The position numbers and the translations under genes were made by a program. Below the pieces are notes generated by a model that did no database searches, was not told the DNA's origin, and worked only from the letters and a program-made list of their open reading frames with translations. Positions 31,572 to 39,825 of a stretch of 55,951 bases of DNA are shown piece by piece. Position 1 is the first letter of the stretch. Every line of letters starts with the position of its first letter. The stretch is from Fimenecus sp045532175 (GTDB taxonomy: Bacteria > Bacillota > Clostridia > Oscillospirales > Acutalibacteraceae), in contig JAZSFK010000048.1 in the NCBI GenBank assembly GCA_045532175.1, positions 1 through 55,951 of the forward strand. Direction: 5' to 3'.

Positions 31572-32963
31572 TTATTTCTGCTCAAAGAATACTTTGAATG
31601 CACGGTATGCCATGTAAACATCAAGCTTTGAAACAACCTCCATTGGTGCGTGCATTGAAAGGACAGGCACACCAAGGTCGATTGTGTCAATGTCAAGGTT
31701 GGCAACATACATAGCAACTGTTCCGCCACCACCTGCGTCAACCTTACCGAGTTCGCCAATCTGCCATACAACATCATTAGCATTGAGCATTCTTCGGATT
31801 TTACCCATATATTCAGCGGATGCATCAGAAGTGCCACTCTTACCACGAGCACCTGTATATTTTGTAATAACAACACCGTTGTTAACGAATGAGCAGTTCT
31901 TTCTCTCACTAACCTCCGGGAATGTTGGGTCAAATGCAGCATTAACATCAGCAGAAAGACATTCTGATTTTGAAAGCACTCTCCAAGGCTCAACTCCGCC
32001 CATAACTGCAAGGTCGTGAATGAAATATTTCATATATGATGAGTTAAGACCCGTGTTACCGTCAGAGCCGATTTCTTCCTTGTCAGTAAGGACTGTAAGG
32101 CAAGTATATTCGGGATTTTCCACATTGAAAATTGCCTGTGCAGCAGGATAAGCACAAACCTTGTCGTCGTGACCGTAAGCGCCGATTAAGCTCCTGTCAA
32201 AACCGATGTCACGAGCCTTGAATGCAGGTACAAGTTCAAGTTCTGCACTAAGGAAATCACCTTCAGTAATGCCGTATTTCTCGTTGAGAATTTTGATAAT
32301 ATTGAGTTTAACCTTGTCGCTACCCTCATCCTTTGAGAATGGACGGCTACCAATAAGAATATTGAGTTGTTCACCCTTGATTCCGTCACTCATTGTCTGT
32401 TTCATCTGCTCCTGTGCAAGATGCGGAAGAAGGTCAGTAACGCAGAATTGAGGGTCGTTTTCGTCTTCACCAACATTAACCTTTACGCTTTCACCGTTTG
32501 CTTTTACAACAACACCGTGAAGTGCGAGTGGGATTGCAGTCCATTGATATTTCTTGATTCCACCATAATAATGAGTCTTGAAATATGCAAGATTTGAGTC
32601 CTCATAAAGTGGGTTTGGTTTAAGGTCAAGACGAGGTGAGTCAATGTGTGCAGCAGAGATTTTAACACCCTCTGCGATGCTTTTTTTACCAATTACGCAA
32701 AGGATAATTGCCTTGTTTCTGTTGTTAAAATAAACCTTGTCACCTGCATTATACTTTTTTGTGTTATCGAATTCCGTATAACCTCTTTTTTCTGCTTCTG
32801 CAACGAAAAATTCAACAGACTCACGTTCAATTTTTGCAAAGTCAAGATAACTTTTATAGCCCTCGCAGAAATCGTCGGCAGCCTTTACAACTGACTCGTC
32901 AACAGTTTCCATAGCATGCTTTGGCTCATAAAAAAGTTCTTTTTTCATTTCGTTAAGTTCCAT
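31572..32963 (-). CDS. M18 family zinc aminopeptidase
   Basis: A protein of 463 residues. The ATG at 32963 (MELNEMKKELFYEP) follows AAAGGAGAAAATATT; an in-frame ATG six codons earlier lies before that site and is less likely. M18 features are AAHIDSPRLDLKP (metal His-Asp), LTDKEEIGSDGNTG (catalytic Glu pair and metal ligand) and LSMHAPMEV near the end. It is a cytosolic dodecameric aminopeptidase acting on acidic or neutral N-terminal residues of peptides. It is the last gene of the DUF951-to-aminopeptidase run, 27 bases after coaE. Confidence 0.92.
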   Translation of the reverse strand: MELNEMKKELFYEPKHAMETVDESVVKAADDFCEGYKSYLDFAKIERESVEFFVAEAEKRGYTEFDNTKKYNAGDKVYFNNRNKAIILCVIGKKSIAEGVKISAAHIDSPRLDLKPNPLYEDSNLAYFKTHYYGGIKKYQWTAIPLALHGVVVKANGESVKVNVGEDENDPQFCVTDLLPHLAQEQMKQTMSDGIKGEQLNILIGSRPFSKDEGSDKVKLNIIKILNEKYGITEGDFLSAELELVPAFKARDIGFDRSLIGAYGHDDKVCAYPAAQAIFNVENPEYTCLTVLTDKEEIGSDGNTGLNSSYMKYFIHDLAVMGGVEPWRVLSKSECLSADVNAAFDPTFPEVSERKNCSFVNNGVVITKYTGARGKSGTSDASAEYMGKIRRMLNANDVVWQIGELGKVDAGGGGTVAMYVANLDIDTIDLGVPVLSMHAPMEVVSKLDVYMAYRAFKVFFEQK

Positions 32964-32990
32964 AATATTTTCTCCTTTCAAAAGGTAAGT

Positions 32991-33581
32991 TTATATTTGA
33001 ATTTGTGCCACTATTGGGCGAATTTCTACATTTATATCATAAGGTGGATAATTCCAGAGTACGAAATCGGCTTTACTTGTGAAGAAACTTTCGTCTTTCT
33101 GTGCATTGATGCGTTCGAGTGCCTTTTCTTCTGTGATGTTATCCCTTTTCATTATTCGCTGGAGTCGAATTTCCTTAGGGGCTACAACTGCAACTGTGAA
33201 ATCGCAAAGTGCATCTTCGCCACTCTCAAAAAGTGCGATTGCATCAATAATCACACCACGATAACCGACTTCTTCCATATCCCCTATAATGGACTTGATT
33301 TCTTCTGTCACAGCGGGGTGAGTAGTTTCATTGAGAGCATTTATACTTTCTTCGTTTGCAAAAGCACGAGTTGCAAGGAGTGGTCGGTTTGTTGTACCAT
33401 CCTCGTTTATAACGTCGTTACCAAAACGTTCTTTTAATTTATTTTTGACATCTTCGCTGTTGTTTATAACATCACGGGCAACTTTGTCAGCATCAATGTG
33501 ATAACAACCATAAGCCATTAACTTTTGTGCAACGGTGCTTTTCCCCGCACCCGTAAGCCCCGTAAGACCAATTATTTTCAT
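32991..33581 (-). CDS. coaE: Dephospho-CoA kinase
   Basis: A protein of 196 residues with P-loop GLTGLTGAGKSTVAQKL, the HIDADKVARDVI segment, and RLQRIMKRDNITEEKALERI. It phosphorylates dephospho-CoA in the last step of CoA synthesis. The ATG shares one base with the tsaC stop (TAATG), so translation is coupled. Confidence 0.95.
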   Translation of the reverse strand: MKIIGLTGLTGAGKSTVAQKLMAYGCYHIDADKVARDVINNSEDVKNKLKERFGNDVINEDGTTNRPLLATRAFANEESINALNETTHPAVTEEIKSIIGDMEEVGYRGVIIDAIALFESGEDALCDFTVAVVAPKEIRLQRIMKRDNITEEKALERINAQKDESFFTSKADFVLWNYPPYDINVEIRPIVAQIQI

Positions 33582-34600
33582 TATATCACCTTAATTTTAA
33601 ACCCTGCTGCTCTGATTAAACGGTTATAAACAGCCAATCCCATTCCTTTTGTTTCGGGACAACGGGCATAGACTTTTTTAGCACCCATTTCGTCGAGTTC
33701 ACGTAAGGCATCAAAAAGTCTTGCACTTTGGCTATATCCGTCGTTTTTATTACCGTATGTAACAGAGGGGCAGGATAAATTTTCATTCTCACCGTCAAAG
33801 CACAACGCAGTTACGTTTTCTTCATTTTCGCATATAGATTTAAAAATATTAAAATTACTCTTTATAATTGTAATGTCGGCACTTGGTGCATAATGCTTGT
33901 ATTTCATACCGGGGGAGGAGGCAACTGCACCTTCTTCCAGTTTGTTTAAAACAGCATCATCAACTATGATTTCACCTATGAGGGCAGTCATTTCTTCAAG
34001 AGTCACACCACCGGGACGGAGAAGTCTTGGCGGTTCTTCAGCAAATGAAATAACAGTTGACTCAACACCGATTTCGCAGTTTCCACCGTCAATTATAAGT
34101 GGAATTCTGCCGTTCATATCGTCAAAAACATATTTTGCATTTGTTGGACTCGGACTGCCCGAAAGATTTGCAGATGGTGCTGCAAGAGGACAACCGCAAG
34201 CCTCTATTATTGCTCTTGCGTAATCACTTTTTGGCATACGAACAGCAACTGTATCGAGATTTCCCGAAACCACATCTGAAACCTTGTCGCTCTTTTTCAT
34301 AATCATTGTAAGAGCATTGGGCCAGAAATGTTCAGCCATAATTCTAACCTTTTCAGGGACTTCTTTGACAAGTGGTTCAATATCCTCAAATTTGCTTATG
34401 TGAACAATCAAAGGGTTGTCACTCGGTCTGCCTTTTGCCACAAAGATTTTTTTAACTGCGTCTTCGTTGAGTGCGTTGGCAGCAAGTCCGTAAACGGTTT
34501 CAGTGGGAATTCCCACAACCTCACCGTCATTTATGAGCCTTTTTGCAGTCTCTAATGCTCTGTTATATTCAGTTGTAATGTCAATTACTACTGTTTTCAT
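33581..34600 (-). CDS. tsaC: L-threonylcarbamoyladenylate synthase, Sua5 type
   Basis: A protein of 339 residues: an N-terminal YrdC domain (IPTETVYGLAANAL; KGRPSDNPLIVHI; AAPSANLSGSPSPTNA) plus the C-terminal Sua5 domain (SSPGMKYKHYAPSADITI). It makes threonylcarbamoyl-AMP from Thr, bicarbonate and ATP, the donor for t6A37. The start is taken as ATG 34600; a TTG two codons earlier, closer to AAGGA, is possible. It overlaps the end of the preceding gene by 20 bases. It supplies the substrate used by the TsaB/TsaE system encoded at 912-2029. Confidence 0.94.
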   Translation of the reverse strand: MKTVVIDITTEYNRALETAKRLINDGEVVGIPTETVYGLAANALNEDAVKKIFVAKGRPSDNPLIVHISKFEDIEPLVKEVPEKVRIMAEHFWPNALTMIMKKSDKVSDVVSGNLDTVAVRMPKSDYARAIIEACGCPLAAPSANLSGSPSPTNAKYVFDDMNGRIPLIIDGGNCEIGVESTVISFAEEPPRLLRPGGVTLEEMTALIGEIIVDDAVLNKLEEGAVASSPGMKYKHYAPSADITIIKSNFNIFKSICENEENVTALCFDGENENLSCPSVTYGNKNDGYSQSARLFDALRELDEMGAKKVYARCPETKGMGLAVYNRLIRAAGFKIKVI

Positions 34601-35450
34601 TTTCAAGATATTCCTTTGCTTTACGGTATATATAGAATTGTTCGTTACCGATATTTAAAATCTGTTGAGCATAAGTTTTCGCTTTTTCAACGTCACCTTT
34701 ATTCTGGGCAAAAATGAAAAACTTTTCATAAGCATAGAGATATGAGTGGGGTTCTACTTGTTCGTCAGTAAGAAATTTTTCTTTTACCGGTTCAAAATGC
34801 ATAGTTTGCCATACTCTTGCTGAATACTCATCAAAATTACTGTTTTCATTGGCAACAGTTGCCTCGGCATACTGTGTGAGATTGACAACCATATGCTGCA
34901 TCTGACGTTTAAGTCGTTTGTTTATTTTTTTATTACTATAGTCTTGTATAATCCTGAATTGCTCTTCGTAGGACTTGAAATCCCTCTTACGGAGAGCGAT
35001 TGTTGCCATATTGGTGTGAATACACATATTTGTTGATGCTACAAGCTTTTTGTTTTGGAAGCATTGCCAGAATAAACGGATTTCATTTTCAGCCTGTTCT
35101 AATTCACCCAAGCTTATAAGAAATGCAATACGGTTATTCAAAAAAACAGCCTTATTCTGGAAATCCTTTTCGCCTGTTGTTTCAATAAGTTGGTTTGTTG
35201 CATCTAATGCCTTTGCAGGTTGAAGATATTTATTACGGAGAGCAAGAGAGTCTTTAGACTTTTTCAAAATAGTAAATGTGTAGAGTTGTACAACCAACAA
35301 CAGAACAATAAATGATAAAAGTGCACCGAAAGAAATAGACATTATCTCTGATATAGTCGTTCCAACAATAGAAAAAAGTGCTGTTACTCTAATAATTGCT
35401 ATTCTATGCTTGATTATGAATTTTTCAAATCCGTTAAGTTTGAATTCCAT
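34581..35450 (-). CDS. Membrane-anchored TPR-like protein of unknown function
   Basis: A protein of 289 residues. Two hydrophobic spans near the N terminus (about 20-40 and 42-62; SISFGALLSFIVLLLVVQLY) anchor it, and the rest is helical with a TPR-like rhythm (AVFLNNRIAFLISLGELEQA; GDVEKAKTYAQQILNIGNEQ). No enzymatic motif is visible. It starts two bases after prfA and overlaps tsaC, so it is embedded in the operon. A scaffold or regulatory role at the membrane is possible but not shown. Confidence 0.75.
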   Translation of the reverse strand: MEFKLNGFEKFIIKHRIAIIRVTALFSIVGTTISEIMSISFGALLSFIVLLLVVQLYTFTILKKSKDSLALRNKYLQPAKALDATNQLIETTGEKDFQNKAVFLNNRIAFLISLGELEQAENEIRLFWQCFQNKKLVASTNMCIHTNMATIALRKRDFKSYEEQFRIIQDYSNKKINKRLKRQMQHMVVNLTQYAEATVANENSNFDEYSARVWQTMHFEPVKEKFLTDEQVEPHSYLYAYEKFFIFAQNKGDVEKAKTYAQQILNIGNEQFYIYRKAKEYLENENSSN

Positions 35451-35452
35451 AA

Positions 35453-36523
35453 TTATTCCTCTGCTTTAAGTTTTTCTGCAGTATCGGCGGTGATGAGTGC
35501 GTCGATTATTTCGTCAAGGTCACCGTTCATAATCTGCTCAATTTTATAAAGTGTAAGACCAATTCTATGGTCACTTACTCTTCCTTGTGGGAAATTGTAT
35601 GTTCTTATGCGTTCACTACGGTCGCCTGTACCAACCTGACTCTTTCTCTGACCTGCAATTTCAGCATCGTGCTTTGCCTGTTCAATTTCCAAAAGTCGGG
35701 AACGAAGAACTTTGAGTGCTTTATCCTTATTCTTGTGCTGACTGCGTTCGTCCTGACACTCAACAACCATACCGGTAGGCAAGTGAGTAACACGGATTGC
35801 AGATGATGTTTTGTTAACTTTTTGTCCGCCTGCACCACTTGAACGGAAAACGTCAATCTGTAATTCTGCAGGGTTAAGTTCAAAGTCAACGTCCTCTGCT
35901 TCGGGGAGAACTGCAACAGTAACAGTTGAAGTCTGAATTCTGCCCTGACTTTCGGTTTCGGGTACACGCTGAACTCTGTGAACACCGCTTTCAAACTTAA
36001 AGCGTGAATATGCACCGTCACCGTCAACGGAAAAAATCACTTCTTTGTAACCGCCCAATTCCGTTGGATTTTCGGAAATGATTTCTATATTCCAGCCACG
36101 TGCTTCGGGGTACATTGTGTACATTCTGAAAAGTGAATTTGCGAAAAGTGCAGCCTCTTCACCACCTGCACCACCACGGATTTCAATAATAACATTTCGG
36201 TCGTCATTAGGGTCACGGGGGAGAAGAAGAATTTTGAGTTCTTCCCAAGTAACGTCAAGTTGTTCTTTTGCAGTTTCATATTCTTCCTGCACCATTTCCT
36301 TGAAATCTTTGTCCATTCCACCTTCGTCAAGGAGCATTTTTGACTCCTCAAAGGTGTCCTTGTATCCCTTGTATTCACGGAATTTTTCAACAACAGGAGT
36401 TAACTGCTTTAACTCTTTCATAAGCTTTGTATATAATTGTTGGTCACTTACAGTTGCAGGGTCGCAAAGCTGTTCATTAACTGTTTCAAATCTTGTTTCA
36501 ATTCCTAATAATTTATCAAACAT
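35453..36523 (-). CDS. prfA: Peptide chain release factor 1
   Basis: A protein of 356 residues. It carries the RF1 tripeptide codon-reading site PET (residues 188-190, in HRVQRVPETES) and the catalytic GGQ (232-234, in SSGAGGQKVNKT). It releases peptides at UAA and UAG. The PxT form rather than SPF shows it is RF1, not RF2. It overlaps the DUF951 gene by 8 bases and precedes the TPR-like gene by 2. Confidence 0.97.
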   Translation of the reverse strand: MFDKLLGIETRFETVNEQLCDPATVSDQQLYTKLMKELKQLTPVVEKFREYKGYKDTFEESKMLLDEGGMDKDFKEMVQEEYETAKEQLDVTWEELKILLLPRDPNDDRNVIIEIRGGAGGEEAALFANSLFRMYTMYPEARGWNIEIISENPTELGGYKEVIFSVDGDGAYSRFKFESGVHRVQRVPETESQGRIQTSTVTVAVLPEAEDVDFELNPAELQIDVFRSSGAGGQKVNKTSSAIRVTHLPTGMVVECQDERSQHKNKDKALKVLRSRLLEIEQAKHDAEIAGQRKSQVGTGDRSERIRTYNFPQGRVSDHRIGLTLYKIEQIMNGDLDEIIDALITADTAEKLKAEE

Positions 36524-36713
36524 TTACCTGTACTCCATCTCTCATTACTTTCTTAATATTCTTTTCTATTTTCACCCTTGGCACCATAACCTCGCGGTTA
36601 CATTTTACGCAACGCACACGGAAATCCATTCCTGCACGAAGCACAAGAAATTGCTTACCGCCACAAGGGTGTTCTTTTTTCATTTCAAGAATATCGTTTA
36701 CTTTAATATCCAT
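36516..36713 (-). CDS. DUF951 family small protein
   Basis: A protein of 65 residues. The ATG at 36713 (MDIKVNDILEMKKEHPCGGK) follows GAGG. It has HPCGGKQF and RCVKCNREVMVPR, giving three cysteines in a zinc-ribbon-like arrangement, all typical of DUF951. The function is unknown; in Firmicutes it often sits beside core translation or chromosome genes. It is first in the operon ahead of prfA. Confidence 0.9.
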   Translation of the reverse strand: MDIKVNDILEMKKEHPCGGKQFLVLRAGMDFRVRCVKCNREVMVPRVKIEKNIKKVMRDGVQVNV

Positions 36714-36849
36714 AAAATCTACCTCAAAATATATTACATTATATAATATCATAAACATTATAAAAATAAAATACCCTAATTTAATTCTCTTTTCATATTT
36801 TTTATCATATCAATGTAATAATTTGAAAATATACAGGAAGGTGAGATTT

Positions 36850-37773
36850 ATGAAAAAATACCGTCCCGAGGGGATTTTATTTGACACAAAGCAGAACAAA
36901 AAATATATGGAGAGTGTAAACGGTCTTCGAGAATGTTTTTTTACGGAGAAGGTTTTAGAGGCAAAGGTTACACTTTGCGATAATGAGCATAATCTTCATG
37001 TGGATTTAGGTGTTATGGAGGGGATAATTCCGAGGGAAGAATGTGCAATCGGTATTTCTGACGGTACAGTTCGTGATATTGCAATAGTTTCAAGAGTGAA
37101 TAAGCCTGTTTGCTTTAGAATTACGGACTTTATGGATGATGAGGTGGGAAATCGTACAGCCATTTTAAGTCGCAGACAGGTGCAGGAGGAGTGTGTTGAG
37201 AATTACATTAAAAACCTCTGTCCCGGTGATGTAGTTGAGGCCCGTGTTACCCATAATGAAAACTTCGGCTCATTTTGTGATATTGGTTGCGGTATTTCTG
37301 CACTTTTGCCCATTGACAGTATCTCGGTTTCACGAATTCCGCATCCAAATGTGAGGTTTTCCGTAAACACCATTATCAAGGCGGTTGTAAAAAGTATTGA
37401 CGAATTGGGCAGAGTTACATTGAGTTTAAAGGAACTGCTCGGCACCTGGGAGGAAAACGCAAATAATTTTAAGGCAGGACAGACGGTAGGAGGAATTGTC
37501 CGTTCAATCGAGAGATACGGAGTTTTTATAGAACTTGCTCCGAATCTTGCAGGACTTGCAGAATATACCGAAGATGTCGAAGAAGGTAATTCGGCAAGTG
37601 TTTACATAAAGAGCATCAACCCTGAGAAAATGAAAATAAAGCTTTCCATTGTGGACTCCTTTCCCGAAGAAGGAAAGCCAATGCCGATTAAATATTACTC
37701 GGATGAAGAACATATTGATTCGTGGCATTATTCACCCACCGTATGCGAAAAGGTAATTGAAAGTATTTTTTAA
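36850..37773 (+). CDS. S1 RNA-binding domain protein (ribosomal S1-like)
   Basis: A protein of 307 residues. The start at 36850 (MKKYRPEGILFDTKQ) follows GGAAGGTGAG; the open frame extends upstream without coding character. Three OB-fold repeats are seen: a divergent one (about 35-95, LHVDLGVMEGIIPREE), then GDVVEARVTHNENFGSFCDI and GQTVGGIVRSIERYGVFIEL. It is much shorter than S1 of E. coli and ends with an acidic/aromatic tail. It probably binds mRNA or rRNA. It is divergent from the prfA operon. Confidence 0.85.
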   Translation: MKKYRPEGILFDTKQNKKYMESVNGLRECFFTEKVLEAKVTLCDNEHNLHVDLGVMEGIIPREECAIGISDGTVRDIAIVSRVNKPVCFRITDFMDDEVGNRTAILSRRQVQEECVENYIKNLCPGDVVEARVTHNENFGSFCDIGCGISALLPIDSISVSRIPHPNVRFSVNTIIKAVVKSIDELGRVTLSLKELLGTWEENANNFKAGQTVGGIVRSIERYGVFIELAPNLAGLAEYTEDVEEGNSASVYIKSINPEKMKIKLSIVDSFPEEGKPMPIKYYSDEEHIDSWHYSPTVCEKVIESIF

Positions 37774-37776
37774 TGG

Positions 37777-37805
37777 TTGTAAAGATAAGAATATTATGGT
37801 AAAAT
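37777..37805 (+). promoter_or_regulatory. Predicted promoter of the dockerin lipase gene
   Basis: TTGTAA (37777-37782), 17 bases, TAAAAT (37800-37805), beginning 4 bases after the preceding stop. Confidence 0.6.
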
Positions 37806-37833
37806 CATTTCAATAAAACATGGGAGTGATTTT

Positions 37834-39471
37834 ATGAAAAAAGCAAAGGCAGTTTTAAGTATCGTGTTATCTGTTTTATTGGCGGTTTTAACAGTAGCAC
37901 CTGCATTCGCAACAAGCAAAAAATGTGATTGCGGCACTGCACCTGTTATACAGGTAAGAGGTATTGGTGAAACCCTTTACGACGGTGAGGGAAACGAGGT
38001 TTTCTCAACAGAAAATATTATCAAAGGTATTTTACCCGCAATTCCGGGACTTACATATTACCTTGCAACAGGGAATACAGATGTCCTTGTTGATGCTCTT
38101 AAAATAGCAGTTAAAGACATTTTTGCACCTGTTTCCTATGACAACAATTTAAATCGTGATACAGTTGTTACAGTTGAGGGCTACACAAGTGACCCTGTTG
38201 AAACTTATGTTGATATGTCAGAAGAACATTCCGGCTCTGAATATGCATTGGCTCAGGCAGTTTATAATGAATTAGGTGAAGGTCATTCATATCTTTTCAT
38301 TTATGACTGGACAGCAAACCCGTTTGATGTTGCAGCAGACCTTAATCAGTTTATAGAAGAGGTTAAAGAGAAGTCAGGTCACGATAAAGTTTCAATCTGT
38401 GCCGAGAGTATGGGCGGATGTATGACAAATACATATCTTGCACTTTATGGTTATGATGATGTCCAGAATCTTGTAATGGCAAATTCAGCCTTTAACGGAC
38501 TTGAAATGTTGGGTCAGCTTTTCATCGGCAATCCCGAAATTGACGGTGAGGCACTTGCAGGACTTATTGTGCAGAGTATTTACGGCAGTGCCGAATATGC
38601 GTCACTTATTCCATATATTCCGGTATTTGAACAACTTGCACTTTTTGCAAATGACCTTTTCGAGAAAGCAGGGGACAGAATTTATGAAGAGGTTTTAATT
38701 CCTGTTTTCGGTTATCTTCCGTCATTCTGGTGCTTTATCCCTGAATACCATTTTGAAGAAGCAATAGAAAAGATGCTTCCTGATGCAGGTCCTGAACTTT
38801 TGAATTTCGTAAATGAATACTACGAAAAGGTTGCAAGTAAAACAAGTGACAGAGTAAAAGAAATGGTTGAAAGCGAAGACGTAAATTATTTCTGCGTTTC
38901 AAATTACAATAAGTACATAGCACCTGTTACAGAAGCTGCACGTTGGAACTCGGACGGCGTTATTGAAACATACAATACAAGTGGCTTTGCGACTGTTGCC
39001 GACATGGGTACAACTCTTGGGGCAGGTTATGTTCAGACAGTTGATATGGGCAGAAATATGATTTCTCCTGACAATATTGTTGATGCTTCAACTTGTCAGG
39101 CACCGATGCAGACCTGGTTTACTAAAAACTGGGGACATATAGCATATAATCTCAAGGACGGTACTTGTGATTTTTATGTGTGGTTACTTACCGCAAACGA
39201 GCAATACACAATCGACAGCAACCCGCAATACCCCCAGTTTATGTATTATAACTGTGAAATTCCTGCACTTATGCCATACACTTGCGGTAGCGGTGATGTG
39301 ACAGGGGACGGAATGGTAAGTGCCATTGATGCTTGTCTTATTCTGAAAGCAGCTTCAGGTATGATTTGTTTCCCGACTGAAAACCTTAAGGAAGCAGATG
39401 TAAACTGCGACGGTGTAATTACATCAGCGGATGCAAGAATTGCACTTAAAAAAGCGACGGAAGCAGTTTGA
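37834..39471 (+). CDS. Secreted alpha/beta-hydrolase (lipase/esterase-like) with type I dockerin
   Basis: A protein of 545 residues with a signal peptide ending near APAFATS. The catalytic region shows the nucleophile elbow AESMGG with Ser192, and His435 in NWGHIAYN is a candidate for the catalytic His. The fold resembles LCAT/lipase-type hydrolases. The C terminus (about 487-543) is a type I dockerin: two calcium-binding repeats GDVTGDGMVSAIDACLILK and ADVNCDGVITSADARIALKK. The dockerin implies docking on a cohesin scaffold or cell-surface complex, as in cellulosome-forming Ruminococcaceae. No cohesin gene is in this window. The lipid or ester substrate is unknown. GGGAG precedes the ATG. 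Confidence 0.85.
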   Translation: MKKAKAVLSIVLSVLLAVLTVAPAFATSKKCDCGTAPVIQVRGIGETLYDGEGNEVFSTENIIKGILPAIPGLTYYLATGNTDVLVDALKIAVKDIFAPVSYDNNLNRDTVVTVEGYTSDPVETYVDMSEEHSGSEYALAQAVYNELGEGHSYLFIYDWTANPFDVAADLNQFIEEVKEKSGHDKVSICAESMGGCMTNTYLALYGYDDVQNLVMANSAFNGLEMLGQLFIGNPEIDGEALAGLIVQSIYGSAEYASLIPYIPVFEQLALFANDLFEKAGDRIYEEVLIPVFGYLPSFWCFIPEYHFEEAIEKMLPDAGPELLNFVNEYYEKVASKTSDRVKEMVESEDVNYFCVSNYNKYIAPVTEAARWNSDGVIETYNTSGFATVADMGTTLGAGYVQTVDMGRNMISPDNIVDASTCQAPMQTWFTKNWGHIAYNLKDGTCDFYVWLLTANEQYTIDSNPQYPQFMYYNCEIPALMPYTCGSGDVTGDGMVSAIDACLILKAASGMICFPTENLKEADVNCDGVITSADARIALKKATEAV

Positions 39472-39496
39472 CAAGTGTAAAGTTTTTTGTTATAAT
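39468..39496 (+). promoter_or_regulatory. Perfect-consensus promoter of the 21-codon microgene
   Basis: TTGACA (39468-39473), 17 bases, TATAAT (39491-39496): both hexamers are exact. The -35 overlaps the TGA stop of the lipase gene (39469-39471). Confidence 0.88.
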
Positions 39497-39527
39497 AAAA
39501 TTACCAAAATAAAGGAGGACGAAAACA

Positions 39528-39593
39528 ATGTTAGCAATTTTAGCACTTCTTTCAGACGTAGTTTATTTCTTAACAAGTTGGTTACCATTCTAA
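39528..39593 (+). CDS. 21-residue hydrophobic peptide microgene
   Basis: An ATG at 39528 stands 9 bases after AAAGGAGG, and 21 codons run to TAA. The product begins MLAILALLSDVV and ends TSWLPF; it is almost wholly hydrophobic with one Asp and could insert in the membrane. It is the only frame in a short transcript of about 140 bases, set by a perfect-consensus promoter and a strong terminator. There is no run of regulatory codons, so an attenuator leader is unlikely. Possible roles are a type I-toxin-like peptide, a membrane-protein partner, or a signal peptide pheromone. I know no family for it. Confidence 0.7.
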   Translation: MLAILALLSDVVYFLTSWLPF

Positions 39594-39607
39594 TCAAACA
39601 ATAAGTA

Positions 39608-39642
39608 AAGGCAGAGGATAAAACCTCTGCCTTAATTTTTTT
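39608..39642 (+). terminator. Intrinsic terminator of the microgene transcript
   Basis: AAGGCAGAGG and CCTCTGCCTT form a perfect 10-bp stem with loop ATAAAA, then AATTTTTTT. Confidence 0.9.
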
Positions 39643-39644
39643 GA

Positions 39645-39808
39645 ATGAAGTATTGCTACGCAATATGAAGTAATCTGATAATTATGAAGTATTTACTTCG
39701 TAAATATGAAGTGAAGCAAATCCGTTTCATATGCCGAAGGCATACTTCATAGCGACAGCTACTTCATATTCCAAGAATACTTCATAAATCCGTAAGGATT
39801 TACTTCAT
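39645..39808. repeat. Mosaic hairpin array with ATGAAGT / ACTTCAT words
   Basis: Four direct words ATGAAGT (39645, 39665, 39684, 39706) are followed by four inverted words ACTTCAT (39744, 39761, 39779, 39802). Successive spacers are themselves hairpins of different sequence: ATTGC-tac-GCAAT, ATTTAC-ttc-GTAAAT, TATGCC-gaa-GGCATA, AGC-gaca-GCT, ATTC-caa-GAAT, AAATCC-gtaa-GGATTT. The whole 164 bp can also fold as one long interrupted stem. It lies between the microgene terminator and the cysK 3' end. It is non-coding on both strands as far as seen. Confidence 0.9.
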
Positions 39809-39825
39809 TGAACAATGCCACGGCA

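Noticed and set aside
34581..34606. Frameshift at the tsaC start overlapping the TPR-like gene
   Set aside because: The 20-base overlap is of ordinary operon type and both proteins are full length.
36493..36849. Longer S1-domain protein starting at 36493
   Set aside because: The upstream part overlaps DUF951 and the prfA start in antisense and shows no domain. The ATG at 36850 has GGAAGGTGAG.
39528..39593. Attenuator leader peptide
   Set aside because: No run of one amino acid codon, and no structural gene follows on the same strand; cysK is convergent.
39645..39808. CRISPR array
   Set aside because: The repeated word is only 7 bases, reverses orientation half-way, spacers are 10-16 bases and palindromic, and there are no cas genes.
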